Shown here one piece after another: positions 25,258 to 33,889 of a stretch of DNA of 64,000 bases (positions are counted from its first letter, which is position 1; every line of letters begins with the position of its first letter). Origin of the DNA: Beijerinckiaceae bacterium (GTDB lineage Bacteria; Pseudomonadota; Alphaproteobacteria; Rhizobiales; Beijerinckiaceae); assembly GCA_947453205.1 (NCBI GenBank), contig CANGFT010000004.1, positions 62,001 to 126,000 on the forward strand, in the 5' to 3' direction. Below the pieces are notes generated by a model that was given only the letters and a program-made list of their open reading frames with translations, was not told the origin of the DNA and did no database searches. A program made the translations under genes and the position numbers.

Positions 25258-26296
25258 GGCTGGGCTCCGGTTTTGATTCAGGATTTGATTTGGCGTGGAC
25301 AAGACGGCGTTCGAGCGGCGCGGGCTCGAAGCCGAAACGATCAGCGAGCCAGCCCGCCACGCCGCGCGGCGCGCGCAGCATGATGACGATGGCGACGAGG
25401 CCGAGCATCATGAGATAGAGGCTGCCAAGATCCGACAGGGTCTGGCGCAGAAAGAAGAACACCACGGCGCCGATGATCGGCCCCTCGATGCGGCCGATGC
25501 CGCCGATGACCGCCATGAAGATGACGAAGGCCGTCCAGTCGTTCACGCTGAAGGCGGCGTCCGGGGAGATGCGCAGCTTCTGCAGGAAGATCAGCGCGCC
25601 CGCCATGGCCGTGCCGAAGCCCGCCACCGCATAGACGAGCAGCTTGATGCGCGTGACCTCGACGCCGTTGCTGCGCGCGGCCAGCTCATTGTGGTGGATG
25701 GCGCGCAAGGCGAGGCCCCAGCGCGAACGCAGCAGCGCGATGGTGAGGCCGATGACCACGACGACCAGCGCAAGGCCCGTCCAGTAGATCATGAATTCGC
25801 GGGCCTGCCGGCCATCCGCCATGCCCGTGACGATGCGCGCGGGCAGGCTCGTGCCGGAGCCCCCGCCAAGGGCGGAAATCTGCGACGCCAGCAGGCGGAA
25901 CACCTCCGCCACCACCCATGAGCCGATGGCGAAATAGGCGCCGCGCAGGCGAAACAAAAGGCCCGCGACAGGGATGGCGATGAGGCCGCCGATCACGCCC
26001 GCCACCACCAGCGCGGCCAGCGGATGCAGGCCCCAGAAGATGGTGAGGGCGAAGAGGGCGTAGCCGCCGATGCCCACATAGGCCTGCTGGCCCACCGAGA
26101 CGAGGCCGGAGAAGCCTGCGAGCAGGTTCCACATGGTCGCAAGCGCCACATAGGCGAAGATCTGGGTGAGGAGATTGAGGCTGGAGGCCTGCGCCCACAG
26201 GGGCGCGCAGGCGAGGCCCGCCAGCGCTGCAAAAGCGCCGATGGCGACGAGGCGGCTCACCCCTGTGCCGCGCGTGAGGGTGAAGGCGCCGCTCAT
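25250..26296 (-). CDS. Branched-chain amino acid type ABC permease (LivM-like)
   Basis: A 348-residue hydrophobic permease of the LivM family with about nine membrane segments. Landmarks are AYVALATMWNLLAGFSGLVSVGQQAYVGIGGYALF near the N-terminus and SRWGLALRAIHHNELAARSNGVEVTRIKLLVYAVAGFGTAMAGAL, the coupling loop. The C-terminal tail is charged. It overlaps LivH by four bases upstream and the BKACE gene by eight bases downstream. Although annotated as branched-chain amino acid transport by family, the operon points to an organic acid or aromatic substrate. Confidence 0.92.
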   Translation of the reverse strand: MSGAFTLTRGTGVSRLVAIGAFAALAGLACAPLWAQASSLNLLTQIFAYVALATMWNLLAGFSGLVSVGQQAYVGIGGYALFALTIFWGLHPLAALVVAGVIGGLIAIPVAGLLFRLRGAYFAIGSWVVAEVFRLLASQISALGGGSGTSLPARIVTGMADGRQAREFMIYWTGLALVVVVIGLTIALLRSRWGLALRAIHHNELAARSNGVEVTRIKLLVYAVAGFGTAMAGALIFLQKLRISPDAAFSVNDWTAFVIFMAVIGGIGRIEGPIIGAVVFFFLRQTLSDLGSLYLMMLGLVAIVIMLRAPRGVAGWLADRFGFEPAPLERRLVHAKSNPESKPEPSHV

Positions 26297-27159
26297 GCCT
26301 GCACCCTCGGAAAGAAGCCTTCGGGGCGGACCGCAAGCACCATGAGAAAGGCGAGATGGCCCGCGAGCAACTGCCAGCCCGGATCGATCTTCGCGCCGAT
26401 GGCCTGCGCCACGCCCAGCACGACGCCGCCCGCCAGCGTGCCCCAGAGATTGCCGAGCCCGCCGATGATGACGGCCTCGAAGCCGAAGATCAGCCGCGCC
26501 GGGCCCATGGAGGGATCGAAATTGGCGCGCACCGCCAGGAACACGCCGGCCACCGAGACCACCGCCAGCGACAGGCCCATGGCGAGGCCGAAGACATGGC
26601 GATTGTCGACGCCCACAAGCTGCACGGTCGATTGATCGTCGGAGGTCGCGCGGAAGGCGCGGCCCCAGGCCGTGCGGTAGAACAAGGCCTGCAAGGCGCC
26701 GATCATGACGACCGCCACAAGGAACTGCACCAGCGGCAGCACGCCGATGGAAAGGTCGGGCGTGAGCGGGATGGTCGCTGTCTCGATGGCGCCGGCCTGC
26801 AATTTGCGGCTGTCGGGACTGAAGATTTCGAGCAGGCCGTTCTGGATGATGACCGAGAGGCCGAAGGTGACGAGGAGCGGCGGCAGCAGATCATCGCCGA
26901 GCGTGCGGTTGAGCAGCCAGCGTTGCAGCCCATAGCCGATCGCGGCCATCAGGGGCGCGATGACCAGCAGCGAGGCCAGCGGCCCCATGCCCAGCGCCTG
27001 CGTGACGACAAGCGCAAGATAGGCCGCGAGCACCACGAGATCGCCATGGGCGATGTTCACGAGGCGCATGACGCCGAAGATCAGCGAGAGCCCCGCCGCG
27101 AACATGGCGTAGAGGCCGCCGACCAGCACGCCCTGAAGGATGGAGTTGAGCCAGTCCAT
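26293..27159 (-). CDS. Branched-chain amino acid type ABC permease (LivH-like)
   Basis: A 288-residue inner-membrane permease. MDWLNSILQGVLVGGLYAMFAAGLSLIFGVMRLVNIAHGDLVVLAAYLAL is the classical LivH N-terminus, and GRAFRATSDDQSTVQLVGVDNRHVFGLAMGLS is the coupling loop. It starts three bases after the second ATPase gene stops and overlaps LivM by ATGA. It forms the heterodimeric channel with LivM. Confidence 0.93.
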   Translation of the reverse strand: MDWLNSILQGVLVGGLYAMFAAGLSLIFGVMRLVNIAHGDLVVLAAYLALVVTQALGMGPLASLLVIAPLMAAIGYGLQRWLLNRTLGDDLLPPLLVTFGLSVIIQNGLLEIFSPDSRKLQAGAIETATIPLTPDLSIGVLPLVQFLVAVVMIGALQALFYRTAWGRAFRATSDDQSTVQLVGVDNRHVFGLAMGLSLAVVSVAGVFLAVRANFDPSMGPARLIFGFEAVIIGGLGNLWGTLAGGVVLGVAQAIGAKIDPGWQLLAGHLAFLMVLAVRPEGFFPRVQA

Positions 27160-27162
27160 CGC

Positions 27163-27864
27163 TCAGACTCCGAAATAGGCCGCCGCGATCGTCTCGCGGC
27201 TGACGGATCGGCTGTCGCCCTCAAGCGTGACGCGCCCTTCCTGCAGGCAATAAACGCGGGCTGAAGCGGCGAGCGCCTGAAGGATGTCCTGCTCGACGAT
27301 GACCAGCGACATGCCGTCGCCGATGATCTGCGGCAGCCGCTCGTAGATTTCGCGCACCACGATGGGCGCGAGGCCGAGGCTGATTTCATCGCAGAGCAGC
27401 AGGCGCGGATTGGACATGAGCGCGCGGCCGATGGCGACCATCTGCTGCTGGCCGCCCGAAAGCGAGGTGCTGCGCTGGTTGCGGCGTTCGGCGAGCACGG
27501 GAAAGAGATCGTAGACGCGCGCCAGCGTCCACGGACCCTTGCGGCCATGTTCGCCGCCGATCAACAGGTTTTCCTCGACGCTGAGCGAGGGGAAGAGGCG
27601 CCGGCCTTCGGGCACAAGCGAAATGCCGCGCTTCAGCAGCACATGGGTGCGCTCGCCGCCGATGGGCGCGTCATCGAAAGAAATGGCGTCGCGCCGCGTG
27701 GCGATCTGCCCCGCGATGGATTTGAGCAGCGTGCTCTTGCCCGCCCCGTTCGAGCCGACGATGGCCACGACCTCGCCTTCGCCGACGCGCAGCGACACAT
27801 CGAACAGCGCCTGAAAATCACCATAGAAGGCGTCGAGCCCGCAGATGGTCAGGAGATCACGCAT
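27163..27864 (-). CDS. Branched-chain amino acid type ABC ATPase (LivF-like)
   Basis: A 233-residue ATPase. Walker A is GSNGAGKSTLLK, the LivF-specific VPEGRRLFPSLSVEENL follows, then the signature LSGGQQQMVAIGRALMSNPRLLLCDEISLGLAP, which has a cysteine before DE in Walker B as often in LivF. It overlaps the first ATPase gene by eight bases and sits three bases before LivH. With LivG it should drive the importer. Confidence 0.93.
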   Translation of the reverse strand: MRDLLTICGLDAFYGDFQALFDVSLRVGEGEVVAIVGSNGAGKSTLLKSIAGQIATRRDAISFDDAPIGGERTHVLLKRGISLVPEGRRLFPSLSVEENLLIGGEHGRKGPWTLARVYDLFPVLAERRNQRSTSLSGGQQQMVAIGRALMSNPRLLLCDEISLGLAPIVVREIYERLPQIIGDGMSLVIVEQDILQALAASARVYCLQEGRVTLEGDSRSVSRETIAAAYFGV

Positions 27865-28585
27865 TGGCGGGAATCCCCATGTAGATCTCCATCACCTGCG
27901 GGCGGCGGATGACCTCGCGGGGCTCGCCATCGGCGATGAAGGCGCCGCCGTGCAGCACCACCAGGCGATCGACCACCGCCACCAGCGCATGAACGATATG
28001 TTCGATCCAGATGATGGTGACGCCCGTCTCCTTCACATCGCGCACGAGGCTGACGAGCGCGTGACATTCCTCGTCCGTGAGGCCGCCTGCGACCTCGTCA
28101 AGCAGAAGGAGCTGGGGCCGCGTCGCCAGCGCGCGCGCGAGTTCGAGACGTTTTCTTTGCAGCAGCGTGAGGGAGCCTGCGGGGCGGTTGGCCTGGTCGA
28201 TCAAACCGCAGCGCTCCAGAATCTCCCCGCAGCTTGCGGCAAGATCGCCTGAGCGGTCGGCGCAGCCGAATTCGGCTGCGACGGCCAGATTTTCAAAAAC
28301 GCTCATGCCGCCGAAGGGCTGGGGCACCTGAAAGGAGCGGGCGACTCCCCGGCGGCAACGCGCTGCGGGCGAGAGCCCCGCCAGATCCTCGCCGCGAAAC
28401 AGCACGCGCCCGCCGTCCTGCGGCAGCGTGCCTGTGATCATGCCGAAGAGCGAGGTCTTGCCCGCGCCGTTTGGACCGATGACGCCAAGCGCCTCGCCCT
28501 GCGGGACCACCAGGTCAAGGCCATCGGCCACGACCACGGCGCCGAACCTTTTCGAAATCGCATCGAGCTGAAGGATCGGCGCCAT
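27857..28585 (-). CDS. Branched-chain amino acid type ABC ATPase (LivG-like)
   Basis: A 242-residue ATPase. Walker A reads GPNGAGKTSLFGMITGTL, ARSFQVPQPFGGMSVFENLAVAAEFG is the LivG segment after the Q-loop, and LTLLQRKRLELARALATRPQLLLLDEVAGGLTDEE holds the signature region (LTLLQRKRLE in place of LSGGQ, a change usual in some LivG proteins) and Walker B. The C-terminal HGGAFIADGEPREVIRRPQVMEIYMG is typical. It starts 15 bases after the binding-protein gene. Confidence 0.92.
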   Translation of the reverse strand: MAPILQLDAISKRFGAVVVADGLDLVVPQGEALGVIGPNGAGKTSLFGMITGTLPQDGGRVLFRGEDLAGLSPAARCRRGVARSFQVPQPFGGMSVFENLAVAAEFGCADRSGDLAASCGEILERCGLIDQANRPAGSLTLLQRKRLELARALATRPQLLLLDEVAGGLTDEECHALVSLVRDVKETGVTIIWIEHIVHALVAVVDRLVVLHGGAFIADGEPREVIRRPQVMEIYMGIPANA

Positions 28586-28600
28586 GGGCTTTCGGTACGA

Positions 28601-29884
28601 TCAGGTCAGCGGAACGAGCGCGCCGCCGACGGGGATCTCAGGGCCCGTCTTGTTCTGGGTGACGACGAGATCAAAGCCCTTGTCGGTCTTGCGCCACTGA
28701 CCCGCGACGAGCGGGGTCTTGGTGACGTTCTTGACGGGCTGGCCGCTCCACTTCACGGGGCCGACGATGGATTTGTAATCGGTGGCCACGATGGCTTCGA
28801 GGACCGACTTCGAGTCCTTCACGTTCTTGGCGCGCTTGAGGACGTCGATGGCGACTTCGAAGAGCGCATGCTGGAAGCCGATGGGCTGCGTCCAGGGACG
28901 GCCCGTCGCCTTGGTGTAGGCGTCGGTGAGGTCGCGGGCGCTCTGGCCGGTGAGGCTCGACTTGAAGGGATGGTTCGGCGTCCACCAGATCTCGCTGGTG
29001 AGGCCCTCGCCGCGCGCGCCAAGCGAGTCGATCACCGAGGGGAAGAGCAGCGCCTTGCCGATGGTGACGATCTTGGGCTTGAAGCCCTGCTGCGCGCACT
29101 GGGCCCAGAAGGTCGCGAAATCCGGCGGGATCATGTTGCCGGTGACGATCTCAGCGCCCGCCTGCTTGAAGGCGGTGATCTGCGCGGTGAAGTCGTTCGA
29201 CATGGGCTGATAGCGGCCGGGATCGACCAGCTTGAAGCCCGCCTTCTGCAAGGCCGGGGGGAAGCCGATCTTCGCGTCGCCCCAGGCGTTGCCGTCGGCG
29301 TCATTGGGGAAGATGCCGCCGATGACCTTGTTGGTGGGGATCGACTCCCAAAGCGCGAGGAAGGCGCCGATGACGTCTTCAAGGCCCCAGAAGAAATGAT
29401 AGGTCCATTTGAAGCCCTTGGCCGGATCGCCGTTGCGGCCGAAGAAATAGGGCTGCCAGGGGCAGTTGGTGGTGATGCAGGGAACCTCGTTCACCTCCGC
29501 CTGATCGGCGACGGGATTGGTCACATCCGGCGTGCTGGTGGCGAGCAGCAGATCCACCTTGTTCGACAGGATCAGTTCGGAGGCCACCTCCGCCGCGCGG
29601 TTGGGGTTGGACTGGCTGTCCTTGGAGATGATCTCGACCTTGTAGGTCTTGCCGCCGCTCGAAAGGCCGGTCGCGAGCAGCTTCTGCATCTGCTCGAGGG
29701 TGAAGGCGTCAGCCTCGCCAAAGCCTGCGAGCGGGCCGGTGCGCGCATTCACATAGCCGATGCGGATCACATCGTCAGCGGCGAGCGCGCCGCCCGAGCG
29801 CAGAACGGTCGGCATCGCCAGCGCGCCTGCGCCCAGTTTGACGGCCTGACGGCGTGTGATGATGGAATTCTTGTCGTTGCTCAT
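28601..29884 (-). CDS. Branched-chain amino acid type ABC substrate-binding protein, Tat-exported
   Basis: A 427-residue LivK-like binding protein. The N-terminus ITRRQAVKLGAGALAMPTVLRSGGALAA has a twin-arginine signal. The mature part begins DDVIRIGYVNARTGPLAGFGEADAFTLEQM and contains SKDSQSNPNRAAEVASELILSNKVDLLLATSTPDVTNPVADQAE. ATG at 29884 is preceded by GGGGGAGG, which decides it over the track start. Export in folded form by Tat is common for this family in alphaproteobacteria. It is the uptake specificity component of the ten-gene operon and probably binds a small organic acid, but the ligand pocket cannot be read. Confidence 0.9.
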   Translation of the reverse strand: MSNDKNSIITRRQAVKLGAGALAMPTVLRSGGALAADDVIRIGYVNARTGPLAGFGEADAFTLEQMQKLLATGLSSGGKTYKVEIISKDSQSNPNRAAEVASELILSNKVDLLLATSTPDVTNPVADQAEVNEVPCITTNCPWQPYFFGRNGDPAKGFKWTYHFFWGLEDVIGAFLALWESIPTNKVIGGIFPNDADGNAWGDAKIGFPPALQKAGFKLVDPGRYQPMSNDFTAQITAFKQAGAEIVTGNMIPPDFATFWAQCAQQGFKPKIVTIGKALLFPSVIDSLGARGEGLTSEIWWTPNHPFKSSLTGQSARDLTDAYTKATGRPWTQPIGFQHALFEVAIDVLKRAKNVKDSKSVLEAIVATDYKSIVGPVKWSGQPVKNVTKTPLVAGQWRKTDKGFDLVVTQNKTGPEIPVGGALVPLT

Positions 29885-29907
29885 GTCATCCTCCCCCAAG
29901 AAACGTT

Positions 29908-30819
29908 TCAGGCGTCGTCCTTGCGCGCCTTTTTCAAATGCTGAACCACTTTCTGTCGCAGCTCCGCCTGCTCGTCAGCGGTCCATGTGCGGAAGCCCTC
30001 GCCCGATTTCATGCCGAGCTTGCCCGAGGCGACCAGGCCTTCAAGATAGGGCGACGGGCCGGGCCTGCTTTCGATGGAAGGCAGAACGGTGTTGTGGATG
30101 GCGAGGGTGAGATCGGTCCCCACGAGATCGGCGTTTTCGAGCGGGCCGAGCACAGCGAGCCTGCGGCCGAAACTCGCCTTGATGACGGTGTCCACCGTGC
30201 GCGCGTCGCAAATGCCGTTCTCGACCAGCGAGATCGCCTCGCGCCAAAGGGCATGCTGCAAGCGATTGCCGACGAAGCCCGGCACATCCTTCTTCACATG
30301 AACCGGCGTCTTGCCGATGGATTCATGGAGCGCCATGGTGGCGTCGATGGTCGCCTGTGAGGTGCGGTCCGTGCCGATGACCTCGACCAGCGGCACAAGG
30401 AAGGGCGGGTTCCACCAGTGTGTTCCCACGGTGCGCCCGCCGTCCGCAATGTTCTGCATGATCTGCGTGATCGGGATCACCGAGGTGTTGCTGGCGAGGA
30501 TCGCCTGCGCTGGCGCATGGCGCTCAACCTCGGCGAAGAGCGCCTGCTTCACGCCGAGATTTTCGAGCGCCGCCTCGACGACGAAATCAGCATCGCCGAC
30601 AGCTTCGGCGATGGTGGATGCGGGGGCCACCCTTTGGGCGGCGCCCTCGTCTTCATCGAGATCCCTGAGGTTCCCGGCGATGCGGGCGCGCACGGTCTCC
30701 AGGGCTGCCGGAACAGGGTCGTAAATGCGGACCTCATGGCCCGCCAATGCGAAGACCTGCGCTATGCCGTGGCCCATGAGGCCAGCGCCCAGAACGCCTA
30801 TGCGCGCCTTTTGCGTCAT
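29908..30819 (-). CDS. 3-hydroxyacyl-CoA dehydrogenase family enzyme, probable beta-hydroxy acid dehydrogenase
   Basis: A 303-residue NAD-dependent dehydrogenase. The Rossmann motif is IGVLGAGLMGHGIAQVFALAGHEVRIYD; DFVVEAALENLGVKQALFAEVE and LASNTSVIPITQI follow. The catalytic histidine and glutamate lie in VGTHWWNPPFLVPLVEVIG, and KDVPGFVGNRLQHALWREAISLVENGICDARTVD starts the helical domain. The family contains true 3-hydroxyacyl-CoA enzymes but also L-carnitine dehydrogenase and L-gulonate dehydrogenase, which act on free acids. Because a BKACE gene ends the same operon and no thiolase or CoA ligase is present, I favour a free beta-hydroxy acid as substrate. ATG at 30819 is used; the SDR stop is one base upstream. 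Confidence 0.87.
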   Translation of the reverse strand: MTQKARIGVLGAGLMGHGIAQVFALAGHEVRIYDPVPAALETVRARIAGNLRDLDEDEGAAQRVAPASTIAEAVGDADFVVEAALENLGVKQALFAEVERHAPAQAILASNTSVIPITQIMQNIADGGRTVGTHWWNPPFLVPLVEVIGTDRTSQATIDATMALHESIGKTPVHVKKDVPGFVGNRLQHALWREAISLVENGICDARTVDTVIKASFGRRLAVLGPLENADLVGTDLTLAIHNTVLPSIESRPGPSPYLEGLVASGKLGMKSGEGFRTWTADEQAELRQKVVQHLKKARKDDA

Positions 30820-30820
30820 G

Positions 30821-31624
30821 TCAGCCCGCCGTGTAGCCGCCATCGGCGTAGAGGATATGCCCGGTGTAGAAGTCCGAAGCATTGGAGGCGAGGAACAGCA
30901 GCGGCCCCGCAAGATCCGACGCCTCCCCGAGCCTGCCCTTGGGCACGCGCGTCAGGAAGCCGGCGCGGACCTGGCGGGCGTTGTCGTTGTCCTCGAACAT
31001 CCACTGGGTCAGCGGCGAACGGAAGACCGTCGGCGCGATGGCGTTGACGGTGATGCCGGTGGGGCCGAGTTCGCAGCCGAGCGCCTTGGTCATGCCATCG
31101 ACCGCCGCCTTGGAGGCGCAATAGGCCGTATAGCCCGCGGGGTGGCCGAGAAGGCCGCGCGCGCTGGACATCAGCACGATCTTGCCGCCCCCACCCTGCG
31201 CCTGCATCTGGGTCGCGCAGGCGCGCGCCATGAGCCAGGACTGGGTGACATTGGCGTCCATAACATCGAGGAAGCGCGCCGGGGTCATGTCGCCGATCTT
31301 GGCGACATCGTTCTTGCCGGAGGCGACGACGAGAATGTCGACGCGGCCGAAACGGGCCACGGCGGCGGCCACAAGCTGCCCGCAGGCCTCTTCGGTCGAG
31401 GGGCGCAGATTGACGCCCTCAACCTCGGCGCCCAATGCCCGGCAGGCGTCGCCCACCGCGTCAAGCTCGGCCTTCTTGCCAGCCGAGAGGACGAGCTTGG
31501 CGCCCGCCCCCGCCAGCACCTTGGCGGCCAGCGCGCCAAAGGCGCCCGAGGCGCCGGTGACGATGGCGACTTTGCCCTTCACGCTGAAGAGGGCGAGCGG
31601 ATCCTTGAGAAAGTCTTCGCTCAT
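30821..31624 (-). CDS. SDR family oxidoreductase
   Basis: A 267-residue short-chain dehydrogenase. The cofactor motif is VAIVTGASGAFGALAAKVLAGAGAKLVLSAG, with TGASGAFG replacing the common TGxxxGIG, and the active site is SSARGLLGHPAGYTAYCASKAAVDGMTKAL (tyrosine and lysine of YxxxK present). The C-terminal FLASNASDFYTGHILYADGGYTAG is canonical. It overlaps the cupin gene by ATGA and is one base from the downstream dehydrogenase. It probably oxidises or reduces an alcohol or ketone in the same pathway. Confidence 0.9.
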   Translation of the reverse strand: MSEDFLKDPLALFSVKGKVAIVTGASGAFGALAAKVLAGAGAKLVLSAGKKAELDAVGDACRALGAEVEGVNLRPSTEEACGQLVAAAVARFGRVDILVVASGKNDVAKIGDMTPARFLDVMDANVTQSWLMARACATQMQAQGGGGKIVLMSSARGLLGHPAGYTAYCASKAAVDGMTKALGCELGPTGITVNAIAPTVFRSPLTQWMFEDNDNARQVRAGFLTRVPKGRLGEASDLAGPLLFLASNASDFYTGHILYADGGYTAG

Positions 31625-31971
31625 GGCTTGTGCCCCGGGGGATAGGGGATCACCACCAGCATCGAACAGACATCGTTCGAGCGGTTTACGATCTCGCGCA
31701 CTTCATTGGGCGGGATGGTGCAGGAATCGAGCTTTTTCAGCACGGTCTCCTCGCCGTTGATGATGACGGTCATCTCCCCTTCGAGGACCACATAGACCTT
31801 CTCGAAGGGCGTGGAGTCCGGCCCCGCGCCGCCGCCCGGCAGGAAGTGGGACAGGCCCACCCACTGGTTGGTCGGCCCGCCGGGCTCGAAGCCCTGCAAA
31901 CGCACGCCGTAATTGCCGCGATGGTTCACCGCGTCATAGGGCTTGGCGTCCTGATAGCGCTTGACCAGCAT
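31621..31971 (-). CDS. Small cupin-domain protein
   Basis: A 116-residue single-domain cupin. The sequence LSHFLPGGGAGPDSTPFEKVYVVLEGEMTVIINGEETVLKKLDSCTIPPNEVREIVNRSNDVCSMLVVIPYPPG follows the two cupin motifs, although the first motif lacks the usual HxH pair, having GGGAGPDSTPFEK instead, so metal binding is doubtful. The start ATG overlaps the cyclase stop by one base (TGATG) and its stop overlaps the SDR start. The ORF-track start 69 codons earlier is read through the cyclase gene. The role in the operon is not known; it may be an isomerase or a binding protein. Confidence 0.85.
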   Translation of the reverse strand: MLVKRYQDAKPYDAVNHRGNYGVRLQGFEPGGPTNQWVGLSHFLPGGGAGPDSTPFEKVYVVLEGEMTVIINGEETVLKKLDSCTIPPNEVREIVNRSNDVCSMLVVIPYPPGHKP

Positions 31972-32813
31972 CAGAAGCTCTCCCCGCTCTCGATGCGATA
32001 GGCGCCGCGCTTGTCGATCATGGCGACGAGGCGGATGATGCAGCCGTCGCCCCGATCCCAGTTCCAGGGGAAGAAGGCGAAGGTGACGCGCTTGCCGGTG
32101 ACCTTGTCGAGATCGCCGCCGACATTCTCGATGCCCAGGATCCCGTTGTTGAAGAGGATGCGATGCACAGGCTCCCACTCCGGGAAGTCATCCTTCCAGT
32201 CGCGCCCGCCGGACCATTCGAAATATTCTTCCTTGAGATGCGGCAGCAGGGGACCGTTGCGCTGCGGGCCGATGGCCGTGGCGAGCGGATGATCGTTGGC
32301 CTGGGTGTCGTGGCCGACGACCTTGACCTTCTTCTCGACGAACCAGTGGCCAGCGGAGGACACGAAGCCCGGAGCGCGGGCGAAATAGTCCTCGTTGTCC
32401 TCGTAGATATGGTGCCAGCCGGTGTTCACGATCACGACGTCGCCGGGGCGCACGACCTTGCCGGCGGCCTTCTCCAGATCGTCATAGGTGATCGGCTCCC
32501 ACTTCTTCTTGGGGATTGAGACCACGATGCCCGTGCCGAAGAAGTGCGGCAGCGGCACTTCGTTGATGAAGGGCGTGCCCGCGACCACATGGGCGGGCGC
32601 GTCGATATGGGTGGTGTTGTGCATGCTTGTCGTGATGCGCTGGGACAGCACGCCCGACTTCGCCATGTAGTGGATGCGCTCGATCTTCACATCTTCGAAA
32701 TAGGGCCAGTTCGGGGACTGATAACCGAAGCGGTGGGATAGATTGTAGAACTCCAGACCCATATCGTTGTCGAGATTGTCCTGGAATTCGATGCCGCGGA
32801 TCTTGATCGTCAC
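31971..32813 (-). CDS. Cyclase family protein (kynurenine formamidase-like metal hydrolase)
   Basis: A 280-residue member of the cyclase family, which includes kynurenine formamidases and isatin hydrolases. The metal motif HNTTHIDAPAHVVAGTPF matches the family HGTHxDxPxH. GDVVIVNTGWHHIYEDN and VKVVGHDTQANDHPLA are further conserved parts. The start is a GTG at 32813, decided by a GGGAGG sequence eight bases upstream; the track start at 32864 has none. It is the first gene of the ten-gene operon and so may catalyse the first step, opening a ring or an amide. The promoter lies in the 116 bases shared with the divergent amidohydrolase gene. Confidence 0.88.
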   Translation of the reverse strand: MTIKIRGIEFQDNLDNDMGLEFYNLSHRFGYQSPNWPYFEDVKIERIHYMAKSGVLSQRITTSMHNTTHIDAPAHVVAGTPFINEVPLPHFFGTGIVVSIPKKKWEPITYDDLEKAAGKVVRPGDVVIVNTGWHHIYEDNEDYFARAPGFVSSAGHWFVEKKVKVVGHDTQANDHPLATAIGPQRNGPLLPHLKEEYFEWSGGRDWKDDFPEWEPVHRILFNNGILGIENVGGDLDKVTGKRVTFAFFPWNWDRGDGCIIRLVAMIDKRGAYRIESGESF

Positions 32814-32929
32814 GATTCTGCCTCCCGAAGGTTGTTGACCCATCATGTGGTGCAACTGTATCAATATGCGGTCTCGCTTACAAGAGCCCGGACGGATCCG
32901 GGCAGGCTCGCTGACCAGGGAAGAACGCC

Positions 32930-33889
32930 ATGAAGAAGATCGCGCTGGAAGAACACTTCATCTCGCCGGGGCTGATCGAATACTGGCAGCCCACCATGAC
33001 GGATGTGCCCAAGCCCATCTATGACAAGATCTACGCCGAACTCGCCGATTTCGGCGACATGCGTCTGGCCAGCATGGATGAGGCGGGCATCGCCAAGGCG
33101 ATTCTTTCGGTCTCGGGCCCCGGCGTGCAGGTGGAGCCCGACGCCGCCCGCGCCACCGCCAAGGCGGCCGAGGCCAACGACTTCCTCGCAAATGTGACCA
33201 GCGCCCGAGCCGACCGCTACATGGGCTTCGCCCATATCGCCTTGCAGGATCCGCAGGGCGCAGCGCGCGAACTCGAGCGCTGCGTGCGCGACTTCGGCTT
33301 CAAAGGCGCCATGATCAACGGCCATTCCATGGGCGCCTATCTCGACGAGCGTCAGTTCGATCCCTTCTGGGCCAAGGCCGAGGAATTGCAGGTTCCCATC
33401 TATCTGCATCCCGCCGATCCCGCCCAGCAATACGCGACCTATGGCTCCTATAAGGAGCTCACGCGCGCCACCTGGGGCTGGGGCGTCGAGACCGGCACCC
33501 ATGCGCTGCGCATGATCTTCGGCGGCGTCTTCGACCGTTTCCCGAAAGCGCTGCTCCTGCTGGGCCATCTTGGCGAGACGCTGCCCTATCTGCTCTGGCG
33601 CTTCGACAGCCGCGCCAAGCTCTATGGGGTGAAGCTGAAGCGCGAGCCCTCCGACTACGTCAAGGAGAACATCGCGGTCACGATCTCCGGCATGTATTCG
33701 CCCGAGCCGCTGAACTGCGCGGTGGCCGCGCTCGGGCGCTCGCGCGTGATGTTCTCCGCCGACTATCCCTTCGAATCGGCCAGGGAGGCCGGCCATTTCA
33801 TGGATGGCGTGGCCATGGACGAGGCGCTGCGCGAAGACATCTGCTGGCGCAACGCCGCGCGCATCCTCAACATTCCCATGCAGGGCTGA
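32930..33889 (+). CDS. Amidohydrolase-related protein of the gamma-resorcylate/2,3-dihydroxybenzoate decarboxylase type
   Basis: A 319-residue protein of the amidohydrolase-2 (ACMS decarboxylase-like) family. The N-terminal KIALEEHF is the signature of the non-oxidative aromatic decarboxylase subgroup; E7 and H9 are predicted metal ligands together with H160 in IYLHPADP and the aspartate in VMFSADYPFE, and H213 is in LLGHLGE. Such enzymes reversibly decarboxylate hydroxybenzoates without oxygen, though some are hydrolases. It is divergent from the ten-gene operon and ends exactly where the convergent dehydrogenase gene ends. A role in the same pathway is likely but unproven. Confidence 0.87.
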   Translation: MKKIALEEHFISPGLIEYWQPTMTDVPKPIYDKIYAELADFGDMRLASMDEAGIAKAILSVSGPGVQVEPDAARATAKAAEANDFLANVTSARADRYMGFAHIALQDPQGAARELERCVRDFGFKGAMINGHSMGAYLDERQFDPFWAKAEELQVPIYLHPADPAQQYATYGSYKELTRATWGWGVETGTHALRMIFGGVFDRFPKALLLLGHLGETLPYLLWRFDSRAKLYGVKLKREPSDYVKENIAVTISGMYSPEPLNCAVAALGRSRVMFSADYPFESAREAGHFMDGVAMDEALREDICWRNAARILNIPMQG

